Shown here piece by piece: positions 8,807 through 17,286 of a DNA stretch of 45,177 nucleotides (the stretch's first letter is position 1; every line of letters starts with the position of its first letter). The notes beneath the pieces were generated by a model. It made no database searches. It saw nothing but the letters and a program-made list of their open reading frames with translations, and was not told where the DNA came from. Source of the stretch: Blastopirellula sp. (GTDB taxonomy: Bacteria; Planctomycetota; Planctomycetia; Pirellulales; Pirellulaceae); NCBI GenBank assembly GCA_002733575.1, contig NVWB01000159.1, positions 1 through 45,177 of the forward strand, written 5' to 3'. The translations under genes were made by a program, and so were the position numbers.

Positions 8807-9208
8807 TTATTCCAAAACGATGTCGTGTGTTTGTGCTCCACCGGCCAATTCAACCGTGAGGCCAGATTTTGCGACATTGTCATACTTTTTCGGAATTTGT
8901 ACCGGGTTGGCTTCAAATGTCCCAGGTTCGGCGGTCATGACTCCACCTGGACCAGGCATAGGCGCTGGTAGTACGTTGACAGAAATTTTCGCAGAGCCTT
9001 TTGGCAATCCTGAAACCGTATACGTTCCATCACTCTGAATTTGAGTCGACTCCACTTCGCCTGATGCCGCTTGAAAAAGGATCGTTCCTGAATTTAAATC
9101 TTTCCCTTTGTGAGAGATCTTTCCAGAAATCGTCGATGACGATTCTCCTCCACAGCCCATCAGTAAAACAAGTAAGCAGCTACATAGAACAAAACGAGAC
9201 AATGACAT
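8807..9208 (-). CDS. Small lipoprotein with carboxypeptidase-regulatory-like domain
   Basis: A 133-residue protein with a lipoprotein signal (SRFVLCSCLLVLLMGC; the lipobox ends at L-M-G-C), then a serine-rich spacer and a beta-sandwich of the transthyretin/carboxypeptidase-regulatory type (I-S-G-K-I-S-H-K-G-K-D-L...G-T-I-L-F...Y-T-V-S-G-L-P-K-G). Proteins of this kind are commonly paired with DUF1559 proteins in planctomycetes, and this gene lies about 115 bp downstream of one. A GTG at 9253 and an ATG at 9226 also open the frame, but starting at 9208 gives a normal signal peptide, with GGAAG about ten bases upstream. The role is unknown; cell-surface attachment is inferred from the lipobox. 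Confidence 0.8.
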   Translation of the reverse strand: MSLSRFVLCSCLLVLLMGCGGESSSTISGKISHKGKDLNSGTILFQAASGEVESTQIQSDGTYTVSGLPKGSAKISVNVLPAPMPGPGGVMTAEPGTFEANPVQIPKKYDNVAKSGLTVELAGGAQTHDIVLE

Positions 9209-9324
9209 GCGATTGATATCTTCCATAATTATGAGGTGTGTAAAAGATGCCACACAGCACTTGTTGTTTCTAAGTGCTGTGCGACCTGTAACTAGAGTAT
9301 TGGTTGAGAATCGATAGGGTTAGA

Positions 9325-10215
9325 TTACCACTCTCCAACAACATTGCCATCTTGGTGCTGGACCAAGTTCCACCAAACGTCTCCGTCAATTGTGTTAGGA
9401 ACAAATTGCGTACTACCATCACCCAAGACAACGTTCACTCCACCTGGGTGACCAGATGCGGTTGTGCGAAGTGCGTCACAATCTTGCTTGTTTTTCGCTT
9501 TTTGAGGAATAGAGGTTGGACCAAAAGCCATTTGACCTCCTACATCACCACCACCAAACATTGGCATATATGGAATGTTCCAGGAACCATGCGACCAGAT
9601 CGTAGCATGGTTTCCACATCTCTGAAGCGTCTCAGCGAATAGGATGGTATTTGATGTTCCATCTGTGATGTCTCTCATGCCTAGGGGCTTGGCTGCGATG
9701 ATTTGAGCATGATTTGCGGTGTCTGGGTTGAGCCCAACGAACGTATGAAAATTGAATTCATAGGAAGCTGTAGTCCAGTCTGGATTGAAAATTGAATCCC
9801 CACCAGTCGCATCAGATGGACAAAGATAATCTTTCACAATTTGTCCTCGAGCAGCTTTATTTCCAAGACCACCAATCACCTTGTTGTTCTCAAAAGAATC
9901 TGGTTGAGTCAGATCGTAAAGGCTGCCTTGTTCGATGAACGGAAGAATATAGTAGAAAAGAGTTCCTAGCTTTCGAGGATTCCCAGAAGAAGCAGGTTCT
10001 TCATTCCAGCCTTCGGGAAAGTATCGAAAAGTGTCGTGAAAGTTGTGTGTAGCAAGACCTAATTGCTTCATTTGGTTCGTACACTGCATCCGACGAGCGG
10101 CTTCACGGGCTTGTTGTACCGCGGGTAATAACAGAGCTATCAGAATTCCAATAATGGCGATAACAACTAAGAGTTCAACAAGGGTGAAACCTTGCTTGGA
10201 TCGGGATTTTTTCAT
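9325..10215 (-). CDS. DUF1559 protein with pilin-like N-terminus
   Basis: A 296-residue member of the large planctomycete DUF1559 family. Residues 1-35 form a type IV pilin/pseudopilin signal: basic leader, then [23 protein letters not shown] with cleavage expected after Gly9 by a prepilin peptidase. The family block [15 protein letters not shown] follows, and the C-terminal H-P-G-G-V-N...L-G-D-G-S motif is present. Function is not established; assembly into a surface fibre or association with type II secretion is inferred from the leader. CAAAGGA upstream of the ATG is a good ribosome binding site. The PilM/secretin cluster at 23-34 kb could provide the partner machinery. Confidence 0.93.
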   Translation of the reverse strand: MKKSRSKQGFTLVELLVVIAIIGILIALLLPAVQQAREAARRMQCTNQMKQLGLATHNFHDTFRYFPEGWNEEPASSGNPRKLGTLFYYILPFIEQGSLYDLTQPDSFENNKVIGGLGNKAARGQIVKDYLCPSDATGGDSIFNPDWTTASYEFNFHTFVGLNPDTANHAQIIAAKPLGMRDITDGTSNTILFAETLQRCGNHATIWSHGSWNIPYMPMFGGGDVGGQMAFGPTSIPQKAKNKQDCDALRTTASGHPGGVNVVLGDGSTQFVPNTIDGDVWWNLVQHQDGNVVGEW

Positions 10216-10804
10216 CGAAGTCCTTTGATTTAAGAAGCCGGAAGAGTGTGGGAGAATGAGCCGCGTTATACGGGCACAAGGCTGTCTACTCTACATCACG
10301 CATAGACGGTTGCACATGTGTTTTCGTGAAGAATTACGCGGAAATAAAAAACATACTTTTCAGGAATTCCGAATGTCACCCATGTGGATTATCGCGTTGC
10401 CTTTTCAGCATGGAAAAAACAATCTGCGATCGTATAATGACGAAGAAAGCCCACGAAACGCAGTAGATTTTAGGTACCCAGTCGCCCTGCGATGCGAATT
10501 TGATTCAATTCCATTATTTCAATAAATTAAATCAAAACCAGATTGCGTTGCTTCGAGTCTTCGCGTAAGTCGCGCAGAAAAAGATTGGCGAGAAGCAAAT
10601 GCCAGATCAGACAATGTAAGAAAAGCTTTCTCGACTAGTGCGTTTCAAAAGTCGCTGCCATCGCTTTCAGAACTCACTCGTCTTCCCAGAAAGGCAATGT
10701 TTAGATTGATCTTGAATTGGGATATATCGAATCCAGAAAACGAAGAAACACTTTTCGTGAATCATGGAACACGCAACTTAAAGATAGCCTGAGCCTAGCG
10801 TCTA
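10216..10804. other. Long intergenic region, no gene recognised
   Basis: About 590 bp between the DUF1559 start and the stop of the first vWA gene. It should hold the DUF1559 promoter. An 89-codon plus-strand frame at 10256-10525 has no good ribosome binding site and no gene-like composition, so it was not called. No hairpin or repeat shared with other parts of the window was found. Confidence 0.5.
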
Positions 10805-11965
10805 TTAATTTAGATTGATTCCCCAGACTCCATTTTTTTTGTTATTTCTAGGACGTTTGACCGTCTTCGAATAAGCACGCATTTCGGCAGTCACTTCTAC
10901 ATTTTGAAATGTTCCGTTGTACGCTTTGGCCAATTCGTCAAAACTCTTTGCGGCCTGGGGTTTCATGCCAAATCCAAGTGTGTGAATAATGACATTGTTA
11001 TTTTCAGCATTCGCCAATGTCTTGGGAACGGCTTTATCACCAAAGGCACCATCGCCTAACAGATAGAGTCCATCGGGCCGCATACGCATCGCTAAATCCA
11101 TTGCTGCTTCACCATTAGTTCTTAGGCAACGATGAACCGTACCTAACCACTTATCCAACTTCTTTTTATTCGCTTGGGTGGCTGCCACTGGATAGCGTTG
11201 AACTTCAGGGTAGAACAGTGGGTAAGAAGCATCGCTGTAGAAGATCACATAGAATTCGTGTTCTGGTTTTAGTAGAGCTACCGACTTTTTGATCTCATAG
11301 ATGGCCGTTTCAAACTTGCCATTGCTCATACTGTTGGAATTATCAACGACATAGATGAACCGGTTGCCATTGGTTTGCACACCAAAGAATGTTGCTGTGC
11401 CGCTGCCCCCACCCATTTGTGACATGCCAAGATCGGATGCCCCGAATAGCCCTGCGATATCTCCGGTAATATCATCTTCTAAAGCAATTTCGCCCATCTC
11501 TGCTTGAGCATCTGCACCTAAGTCAATGGTAGACATAAAATCTGTCAATTCTAGGGCTGCAACAGGGTTGGGGATTTCAACTTCCTGTAGTTCTAGAATT
11601 TGGTCGTCCTGGGTGAGTTCAAACTGTTCGAGTTCTTCCAGTTCTTCCTCTGTAGCACCGACTATCATCATCTTGTCGTTGTTCGGTTCAAGCTTGAAAG
11701 TCAGGCAAAACAGCGCTACAAGAATTACGGCATGAACCAGCATGCTAACAGCCCAGCCCGGCACCTGCCCGAGAGCAAATCCGAAAGAGGACTTTTCTTC
11801 ATACACATCCTCTGAATCTTCTGCTTGATTGGACTCCACTTGTGACCCACTGGTACGCACCACATCAGTCGATTCCTGATCGCCCTTGTTTACGTCGACT
11901 GTAAGGTCAATCGTATCGTGCGCAGTATCCTCAGAAACGGGGATGTTCTTATCAACCGTAGCCAT
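10805..11965 (-). CDS. Membrane-anchored von Willebrand A protein, paralogue 1
   Basis: A 386-residue protein with an acidic cytoplasmic N-terminus (1-65), one membrane span (about 70-92), a Glu/Gln-rich segment beginning near residue 100, a spacer, then a vWA domain from about residue 200. The MIDAS metal site D-N-S-N-S is intact, and the VIFYSD and L-L-G-D-G-A-F stretches match vWA strands and the later MIDAS loop. Proteins with this TonB/biopolymer-transport-like anchor plus vWA are common in planctomycetes; a role in metal-dependent protein binding at the envelope is inferred. A TTG at 11977 extends the frame by four codons, but the ATG at 11965 aligns with the start of paralogue 2. Confidence 0.87.
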   Translation of the reverse strand: MATVDKNIPVSEDTAHDTIDLTVDVNKGDQESTDVVRTSGSQVESNQAEDSEDVYEEKSSFGFALGQVPGWAVSMLVHAVILVALFCLTFKLEPNNDKMMIVGATEEELEELEQFELTQDDQILELQEVEIPNPVAALELTDFMSTIDLGADAQAEMGEIALEDDITGDIAGLFGASDLGMSQMGGGSGTATFFGVQTNGNRFIYVVDNSNSMSNGKFETAIYEIKKSVALLKPEHEFYVIFYSDASYPLFYPEVQRYPVAATQANKKKLDKWLGTVHRCLRTNGEAAMDLAMRMRPDGLYLLGDGAFGDKAVPKTLANAENNNVIIHTLGFGMKPQAAKSFDELAKAYNGTFQNVEVTAEMRAYSKTVKRPRNNKKNGVWGINLN

Positions 11966-12238
11966 ACTGAAAACCAATAGAAGAAAAGATTAGGTGAAAT
12001 AGACGGTAAGTCATATCGACAAGCGTTTATTCATTATCGACAAGAATTACAAATTAGACAAGAACCATTCTGGATAATCCAAAGTTGTTATAGGGGAATA
12101 ATGCTCCGTTTTCTCTGTTTTAAGGTAAACATAACCGCAAACAGGATGGAAATTGATTTTTGGCCCTTGGGAGTTGCTGATAGATATCTGTTCGAATTGG
12201 GGTCAACTGCGATGAATCATCAGTCTCTGTGTGCTGTA

Positions 12239-13294
12239 TTAATTTATGTTGATTCCCCAGACCCCATTTCGTCGCTTATCATTCGGGCGATTGACCGTCT
12301 TGGAGTACGCACGCATTTGGGCAGTCACTTCGACATTCTGAAATGTTCCGTTATACGCTTTGGCTAACCTGACAAACCCCAATGAATCCCTGCTTGTCAT
12401 TCCAAAACCAAGCGTGTGAATAGTCACATTATGATCTTCCGCAATCGCGATGGTCTTGAAAATCGCTCTGTCGGTAAAGGCTCCATCTCCTAATAGATAA
12501 AGACCATCTGGCCGCATTCTCAGGGCCAAATCCATCGCCGCTTCACCACGAGTTTCAGCGCAACGATGTACTTTGCCTAACCATTGGTCCAGCTTCTTTT
12601 TATTGGCCTCGGTAGCTGGAACTAAAGTGCGTTGCACTTCAGGGTAGAACAGCGGATAGGAAGTATCGCTATAGAAGATCACATAAAATTCATGCTCTGG
12701 TTCTAATTTTGCTACCGACTTTTTGATTTCATTAATTGCCGTCTCAAACTTACCGTTGTTCATACTAACAGAATTATCAACGACATAGACAAAGCGGTTG
12801 CCCCTGGTCTGAACACCAAAAAAGGTCGCTTGCCCGGTACCGCCACCCGTTCTAAGCGACATACCAAGATCTGCTTCCCCGAACAGCCCAGCAATGTCTT
12901 CAGTGATATTGCTTTCCCAATCTAATTCGCCCATTTCTGCTTGAGAATCTGCACCTAATTCAATGGTTGAAACAAAGTCTGTCAATTCAAGAGTCGCAAC
13001 AAGGTTCGGGATCTCGAGTTCCGGTAGTTCAAAGATTTGGCGATCTTGAGTCATTTCAAACTGCACTAAATCTTCCAGTTCTTCCTCAGATCCACCTACT
13101 ATCAAGAGATTGTTGTTCATTGGTTCCTCTGTGAAAGTCTGGCTAAACAGCATGACAATAATTGCTGCGTGAACCAGCATACTGATCGCCCAACTAGGAA
13201 CATGGCCAAGAGCTAAGCCGAAGATCGAAGTATTCCGTTCGCAACCTTGCTTAGCAATCTGAGAGATTGGAATGTTTTTATCAACCGTAGTCAT
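12239..13294 (-). CDS. Membrane-anchored von Willebrand A protein, paralogue 2
   Basis: A 351-residue tandem copy of the protein downstream (T/A-T-V-D-K-N-I-P at the start, the same membrane span, the same vWA domain and C-terminal N-G-V-W-G-I-N). Its MIDAS motif is D-N-S-V-S. It lacks roughly 40 residues of the acidic N-terminal region. Similar DNA continues upstream of both ATGs (shared AGGTGAAA and ATTATCGACAAGA blocks), so the duplicated unit seems to include the control region. Neither copy shows frameshifts. The ATG at 13294 is chosen over a TTG at 13306 for the same reason as in paralogue 1. Confidence 0.87.
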   Translation of the reverse strand: MTTVDKNIPISQIAKQGCERNTSIFGLALGHVPSWAISMLVHAAIIVMLFSQTFTEEPMNNNLLIVGGSEEELEDLVQFEMTQDRQIFELPELEIPNLVATLELTDFVSTIELGADSQAEMGELDWESNITEDIAGLFGEADLGMSLRTGGGTGQATFFGVQTRGNRFVYVVDNSVSMNNGKFETAINEIKKSVAKLEPEHEFYVIFYSDTSYPLFYPEVQRTLVPATEANKKKLDQWLGKVHRCAETRGEAAMDLALRMRPDGLYLLGDGAFTDRAIFKTIAIAEDHNVTIHTLGFGMTSRDSLGFVRLAKAYNGTFQNVEVTAQMRAYSKTVNRPNDKRRNGVWGININ

Positions 13295-13486
13295 AATAAA
13301 AAACAAGGGAAAAAAGATCAGGTGAAAAAGACATCAAGTCAAATCCTGAGAAACGCCCATGAATTATCGACAAGATATATGGAAGATGCAAGAACTATTT
13401 TGGAATACTAGAGGTTATTCTATGAATCGTAACCGAGTAGCCTGGACATCCGCCTAGAAGACGAATGTGTATTGCAGAATAGAATT

Positions 13487-13501
13487 CAATACGCGGTATT
13501 G
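13487..13501. promoter_or_regulatory. Small inverted repeat, possible operator
   Basis: CAATAC-GCG-GTATTG, a perfect 6-bp inverted repeat about 85 bp upstream of the small protein at 13587 and about 190 bp upstream of the vWA paralogue 2 start. It could be a regulator site for either divergent gene; this is based on symmetry alone. Confidence 0.25.
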
Positions 13502-13586
13502 CTAGAATTGAGAATCTTGAGTCTGAGTAAAAAATCGGATTCAAGTTCCTTTTATTCTACGAGCTTACAAGTGAAGGAGACCATCT

Positions 13587-13772
13587 ATGGATCAACCAAC
13601 AGACTCCAATATCCAAAAAATGCACCGTTGGTTTGCGATTGAGTGCAATAACCGAGCTTGGGACTTAACTTCTCAGCCCGAAAGAACCAGCGAGCAACTC
13701 GAAGATAAAAAGGACCAGAAAGTCTTCTTTGAAGAGCTTTACCGAATTAGAGCGGCTGTAACTGCAAAATAA
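13587..13772 (+). CDS. Small hypothetical protein, 61 residues
   Basis: I do not recognise this protein. A strong ribosome binding site (GAAGGAG, seven bases before ATG) supports it as real. It is charged and soluble, rich in Glu, Arg and Lys, with a W-F-A-I-E-C-N-N-R-A-W-D-L segment and a helical C-terminal half (K-V-F-F-E-E-L-Y-R-I-R-A-A-V). It lies 123 bp upstream of the nickel SOD on the same strand, and no terminator separates them, so co-transcription is possible. No link to nickel handling or SOD maturation can be read from its residues: one Cys and one His only. Confidence 0.6.
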   Translation: MDQPTDSNIQKMHRWFAIECNNRAWDLTSQPERTSEQLEDKKDQKVFFEELYRIRAAVTAK

Positions 13773-13895
13773 CTCTGTTTTTGTCGCCAGGGGGCTCTCT
13801 TACGTTCTTTAGATGGTAAGATTACAGACGACTTACCTTAAGTTCACGTCAATTCCTTCCACTTATGTGCATTCTATTTTCTGAGGAGAAACACC

Positions 13896-14369
13896 ATGAA
13901 ACGCGTTCTTTTACTTGCAACATTGGCCCTGTTATTTGCAGGCCCTGTCCAATTTGTCAAAGCTCATTGTCAAGTTCCTTGCGGTATTTACGGCGATCAA
14001 CGTCGTTTTGTAGAGCTACTTGAAGACTACAAAACCATTGCGAAAGCCCAAGCCAGTATTGCTGAACTAGCCGGTAAGCACGATGCACAGTCATTGAATC
14101 AGCTAGTACGCTGGGTCACCACCAAAGAAGCCCACGCTTCGAATGCACAAAAAGTGATCGGCGATTACTTTATGGCACAACGAATCAAAGCCGATGCCAA
14201 GAATTACACCGTGCAACTCAAAGCGGCTCACAAAGTGATTGTTGCTGCTATGAAAAGCAAGCAGAGTGCCGATCCCGCAACGGCCAAAGCCCTACAGTCG
14301 GCCATTTACGAATTCTACGAATCGTACGAAGGCAAAAAACCAGACTTTGATCATGATCACGCTCACTAA
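13896..14369 (+). CDS. sodN: Nickel superoxide dismutase with Sec signal peptide
   Basis: Residues 24-32 read H-C-Q-V-P-C-G-I-Y, the nickel-hook motif of NiSOD (mature His1, Cys2, Cys6, Tyr9). The enzyme dismutates superoxide to peroxide and oxygen using Ni bound by the free N-terminal amine, His1 and two cysteines. Here the hook follows a 23-residue signal peptide ending V-K-A, so signal peptidase cleavage before His24 would itself expose His1. Actinobacterial enzymes instead need a dedicated peptidase (SodX) to remove a leader. The helical remainder matches the family's four-helix bundle loosely, and a C-terminal D-H-D-H-A-H tail could bind metal. Position 3 is Gln rather than the usual Asp. 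GAGGAG precedes the ATG. Export to the periplasm is inferred. Confidence 0.85.
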   Translation: MKRVLLLATLALLFAGPVQFVKAHCQVPCGIYGDQRRFVELLEDYKTIAKAQASIAELAGKHDAQSLNQLVRWVTTKEAHASNAQKVIGDYFMAQRIKADAKNYTVQLKAAHKVIVAAMKSKQSADPATAKALQSAIYEFYESYEGKKPDFDHDHAH

Positions 14370-14399
14370 GACGCGATCTCAATAAATACGTTGTTTGAC

Positions 14400-14437
14400 A
14401 AAAAAAGGTGGAAGGATTAATCCTTCCACCTTTTTTT
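14400..14437. terminator. Bidirectional terminator between sodN and mutS
   Basis: Nearly symmetrical AAAAAAAGGTGGAAGGA / TCCTTCCACCTTTTTTT with a 4-base loop, lying between two convergent genes. A-run on one side and T-run on the other make it work on both strands. Confidence 0.93.
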
Positions 14438-14486
14438 ATAGACGCAATCAAACATTGCTCAAACTTCGTAAAGCGGCATAATAAGA

Positions 14487-17108
14487 TTACTTGTTCTTCT
14501 CATCCTGCAATTGTTGAACCCAATCGTGCAAAACCTGAATCGCTTGGACGGGCGTTGTGTTAGAGACATCAAGATTGCGGATTTCGTCTAGCAATGGATG
14601 TTCTTGGGGGCCGAATAAAGTGAGCTGTATATCTGACTTAGGATGCCGGTCTTTTTTCACGGAAATTTTAGGGCTGCCATCTGCGTTTAAATGCTCAGCT
14701 TCTAGTTGACTCAGAATTTGCTTTGCCCGTTCATTGACTGTCTTGGGAACGCCAGCCAGGCGTGCTACATAAATCCCATAACTTTTATCGGCGGAACCAG
14801 GAATGATCTTATGCAAAAAGATCACCTTGTCTTCCCATTCTTTGACCGCCACGTTTAAGTTACGCACGCTCGGCAGAGACGAAGAAAGGTCGGTTAATTC
14901 ATGGTAATGCGTTGCAAACAGAGTGCGGCAGGCGATTTGATCGTGCAGGTACTCAACAATCGACCAAGCTAACGAAACCCCGTCATACGTGCTGGTACCT
15001 CGACCGATTTCGTCAAGGATGACCAAACTGCGTTCAGTAGCGGTGTTCAATATTCGAGCAGTTTCGGTCATTTCAACCATAAACGTACTTTGCCCACGTG
15101 ATAGTTCATCACTGGCGCCAACACGTGCGAAGATTCTGTCGGCTATGCCTATCACTGCTTCTCGTGCAGGCACAAAACTGCCCATCTGTGCCATTAGCGT
15201 CAGCAGGGCCACTTGCCGGATATAGGTACTTTTACCGGCCATGTTCGGTCCGGTGATAATCATGATTTGGCCATCCTCTTTGCTCAGTAGACTATCATTG
15301 GGCACAAATTCCCCTTCGGCCATATTGATATCCAACACGGGATGTCGGCCATCGAGAATTTTTAATTCTGGTGTCTCTACTATTGAGGGTCGGCAATAAT
15401 TTCTCTCGCGTGCAAGATTGGCAAGTGCTACTAAACAATCTAGTTCGGCCAATACATAAGCGTTGACTTGAAGTTGTTTTCCAGCAGCTTGAACCGCATC
15501 GCGTAGTTGTGTGAACAAGTCATACTCTAACGATTTTGCTTTGTCGTCGGCCGAGAGAACTTTTTCTTCGTACTCTTTTAGCTCGGGTGTGATGTAGCGT
15601 TCCGCATTTTTCAAAGTTTGCTTGCGGATGAAGTAATCGGGCACTTTGTCTTTGTGCCCGTTGCTGACTTCGAGGTAATACCCAAAGACACGATTGAACC
15701 CAACTTTAAGATTAGGGATTTCGCACTTCACCCCTTCCGCCGCTTGGTATTCGGCTATCCACTGTTTGCCGCCGGTTGCCAGTTTTCGAAATTGATCTAG
15801 ATCGCTATGGTAGCCTTCGCGGATTAGCCCACCATCTTTCGCCAGCAGTGGGCAATCGTCGACTAGTGCGTTGTCTAGCTTGCTTCGCAAGTCGGCACAC
15901 AAATCGAGATTCGATTCGAGATCACAAAGCAAATGGCTGCTCCGCGCAGTGATTTTGGCTTTGATGTGCGGCAATCGATTCAGCGTTCGCCCTACATAGC
16001 TCAAGTCTCGCGGACTGGCTCTTCCGGTCATTACCCGCGCCAGTAGCCGTTGCAGGTCGTACACATCGGAAAGACTTTCGGACAAGTCGCGCGAGAGTGC
16101 CGGTTCATTCAGCAGTTCTTCAACCGCATCTTGACGAAGTGTTATCTTCGGTTTGTCGGTCAATGGGTTGGCTAGCCAATCGGCCAGCAGTCGGCTCCCC
16201 ATGGCGGTGACACAACGATCAATCACCTCCAGCAGTGAACCTTCGCGGCGACCATCTCGCATGGTTTGCGTCAGTTCTAATGATCGTCGTGTGGCTTCGT
16301 CGATTTCCAGGGTGGTACTGGCATGATAGGGAGTGATCTGATCAATGTGTGCCAGCGAGGTACGCTGCGTTTCAACCAAGTAATCAAGAATTGCGCCGGC
16401 CGCGCGAATCGCCGAGGAGTCGCCCTCGTTGAAACCGAAGCCTTCCAGACTTTTCGTTTCAAAATGCTTGGTCAATTGTTTGGTGGCACTATCCAGTGCA
16501 AACGCCCAGGCAGGTCGGCGAGTGACATGGATCGATTCATGCAAATGGGCCGGAATGACTTGGGCCTCATCGGCCTCTAAACATTCCGAAGGATTGATTC
16601 GAGCCAATTGATCCGCAAGCCTTGCAGTTGGAAATGTGCCAGCAAAAAATCTTCCAGTGGAAAGCTCGACCCAGGCCAACCCTACTTCGGGCGAAGTATT
16701 CTTTTTTGATTTTGAATTGGTTACCACAGCCGCCAGAAAATTACTTTGCCTAGGGTCCAACAGCGCGTCGTCGGTCAAAGTACCCGGCGTAACGATGCGG
16801 GTGATTTCTCGGCGAACAATCCCCTTGGCCTGCTTGGGGTCTTCGACCTGATCACAGATGCCGACGCGATAGCCTTTTTGGATTAATTTACCGAGATAAT
16901 TTTCAAGCTGGTGATGGGGGAACCCGGCCATCGGCGTGGCGTTTTCGCCCTTTTCGCGGCTGGTTAGCGTCATCCCTAACACACGAGACGCAATCTTTGC
17001 GTCTTCATGGAAAAGCTCGTAAAAGTCTCCCATGCGGAAAAACAAAATCGCGTCACCACAAACCTCTTTGGCGTCGTGGTACTGTTGCATCATTGGTGTA
17101 ATGGCCAT
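14487..17108 (-). CDS. mutS: DNA mismatch repair protein MutS
   Basis: The 873-residue length is normal for MutS1. The mismatch-reading motif G-D-F-Y-E (Phe29, Glu31) lies in the N-terminal domain. Connector, lever and clamp domains follow, and the ABC-type ATPase carries Walker A G-P-N-M-A-G-K-S-T near residue 619, then the D-E-I-G-R-G-T-S-T-Y-D-G Walker B/signature region and the A-T-H-Y-H-E switch. It finds base mismatches and recruits MutL. The C-terminal region reaches the short helix-turn-helix and dimerisation part. No mutL is nearby. It ends at the shared terminator with sodN. Confidence 0.98.
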   Translation of the reverse strand: MAITPMMQQYHDAKEVCGDAILFFRMGDFYELFHEDAKIASRVLGMTLTSREKGENATPMAGFPHHQLENYLGKLIQKGYRVGICDQVEDPKQAKGIVRREITRIVTPGTLTDDALLDPRQSNFLAAVVTNSKSKKNTSPEVGLAWVELSTGRFFAGTFPTARLADQLARINPSECLEADEAQVIPAHLHESIHVTRRPAWAFALDSATKQLTKHFETKSLEGFGFNEGDSSAIRAAGAILDYLVETQRTSLAHIDQITPYHASTTLEIDEATRRSLELTQTMRDGRREGSLLEVIDRCVTAMGSRLLADWLANPLTDKPKITLRQDAVEELLNEPALSRDLSESLSDVYDLQRLLARVMTGRASPRDLSYVGRTLNRLPHIKAKITARSSHLLCDLESNLDLCADLRSKLDNALVDDCPLLAKDGGLIREGYHSDLDQFRKLATGGKQWIAEYQAAEGVKCEIPNLKVGFNRVFGYYLEVSNGHKDKVPDYFIRKQTLKNAERYITPELKEYEEKVLSADDKAKSLEYDLFTQLRDAVQAAGKQLQVNAYVLAELDCLVALANLARERNYCRPSIVETPELKILDGRHPVLDINMAEGEFVPNDSLLSKEDGQIMIITGPNMAGKSTYIRQVALLTLMAQMGSFVPAREAVIGIADRIFARVGASDELSRGQSTFMVEMTETARILNTATERSLVILDEIGRGTSTYDGVSLAWSIVEYLHDQIACRTLFATHYHELTDLSSSLPSVRNLNVAVKEWEDKVIFLHKIIPGSADKSYGIYVARLAGVPKTVNERAKQILSQLEAEHLNADGSPKISVKKDRHPKSDIQLTLFGPQEHPLLDEIRNLDVSNTTPVQAIQVLHDWVQQLQDEKNK

Positions 17109-17192
17109 CGCGATAATTTAACACGACTCGGCAGCAGTCTCTAGGGGCTAGAGAATTTTAACATGCCAGTGAAATGGCCCTCAATTCCGATA

Positions 17193-17240
17193 GAAAACGC
17201 TTTGAAGGTGGATGGAAATAAAGATTTCATCCACCCTACC
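17193..17240. repeat. Palindromic repeat family B, copy 1
   Basis: GAAAACGCTTTGAAGG is followed by a hairpin: GGTGGATG (17207-17214), a bulged G, AAAT, loop AAAG, ATTT, CATCCACC (17228-17235), then CTAC. The same unit occurs at 42295-42344 and 42784-42833. It lies between mutS and the stop of the PQQ-like gene, where the hairpin might also stabilise the 3' end of that transcript. Confidence 0.9.
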
Positions 17241-17286
17241 TCACTAAGTTCTCGGTGGAGTTCGGTGAGAAGTATCAACAATGGAC

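Noticed and set aside
10256..10525. 89-codon plus-strand frame in the gap after DUF1559
   Set aside because: No good ribosome binding site, no recognised motif, and a gene-free composition.
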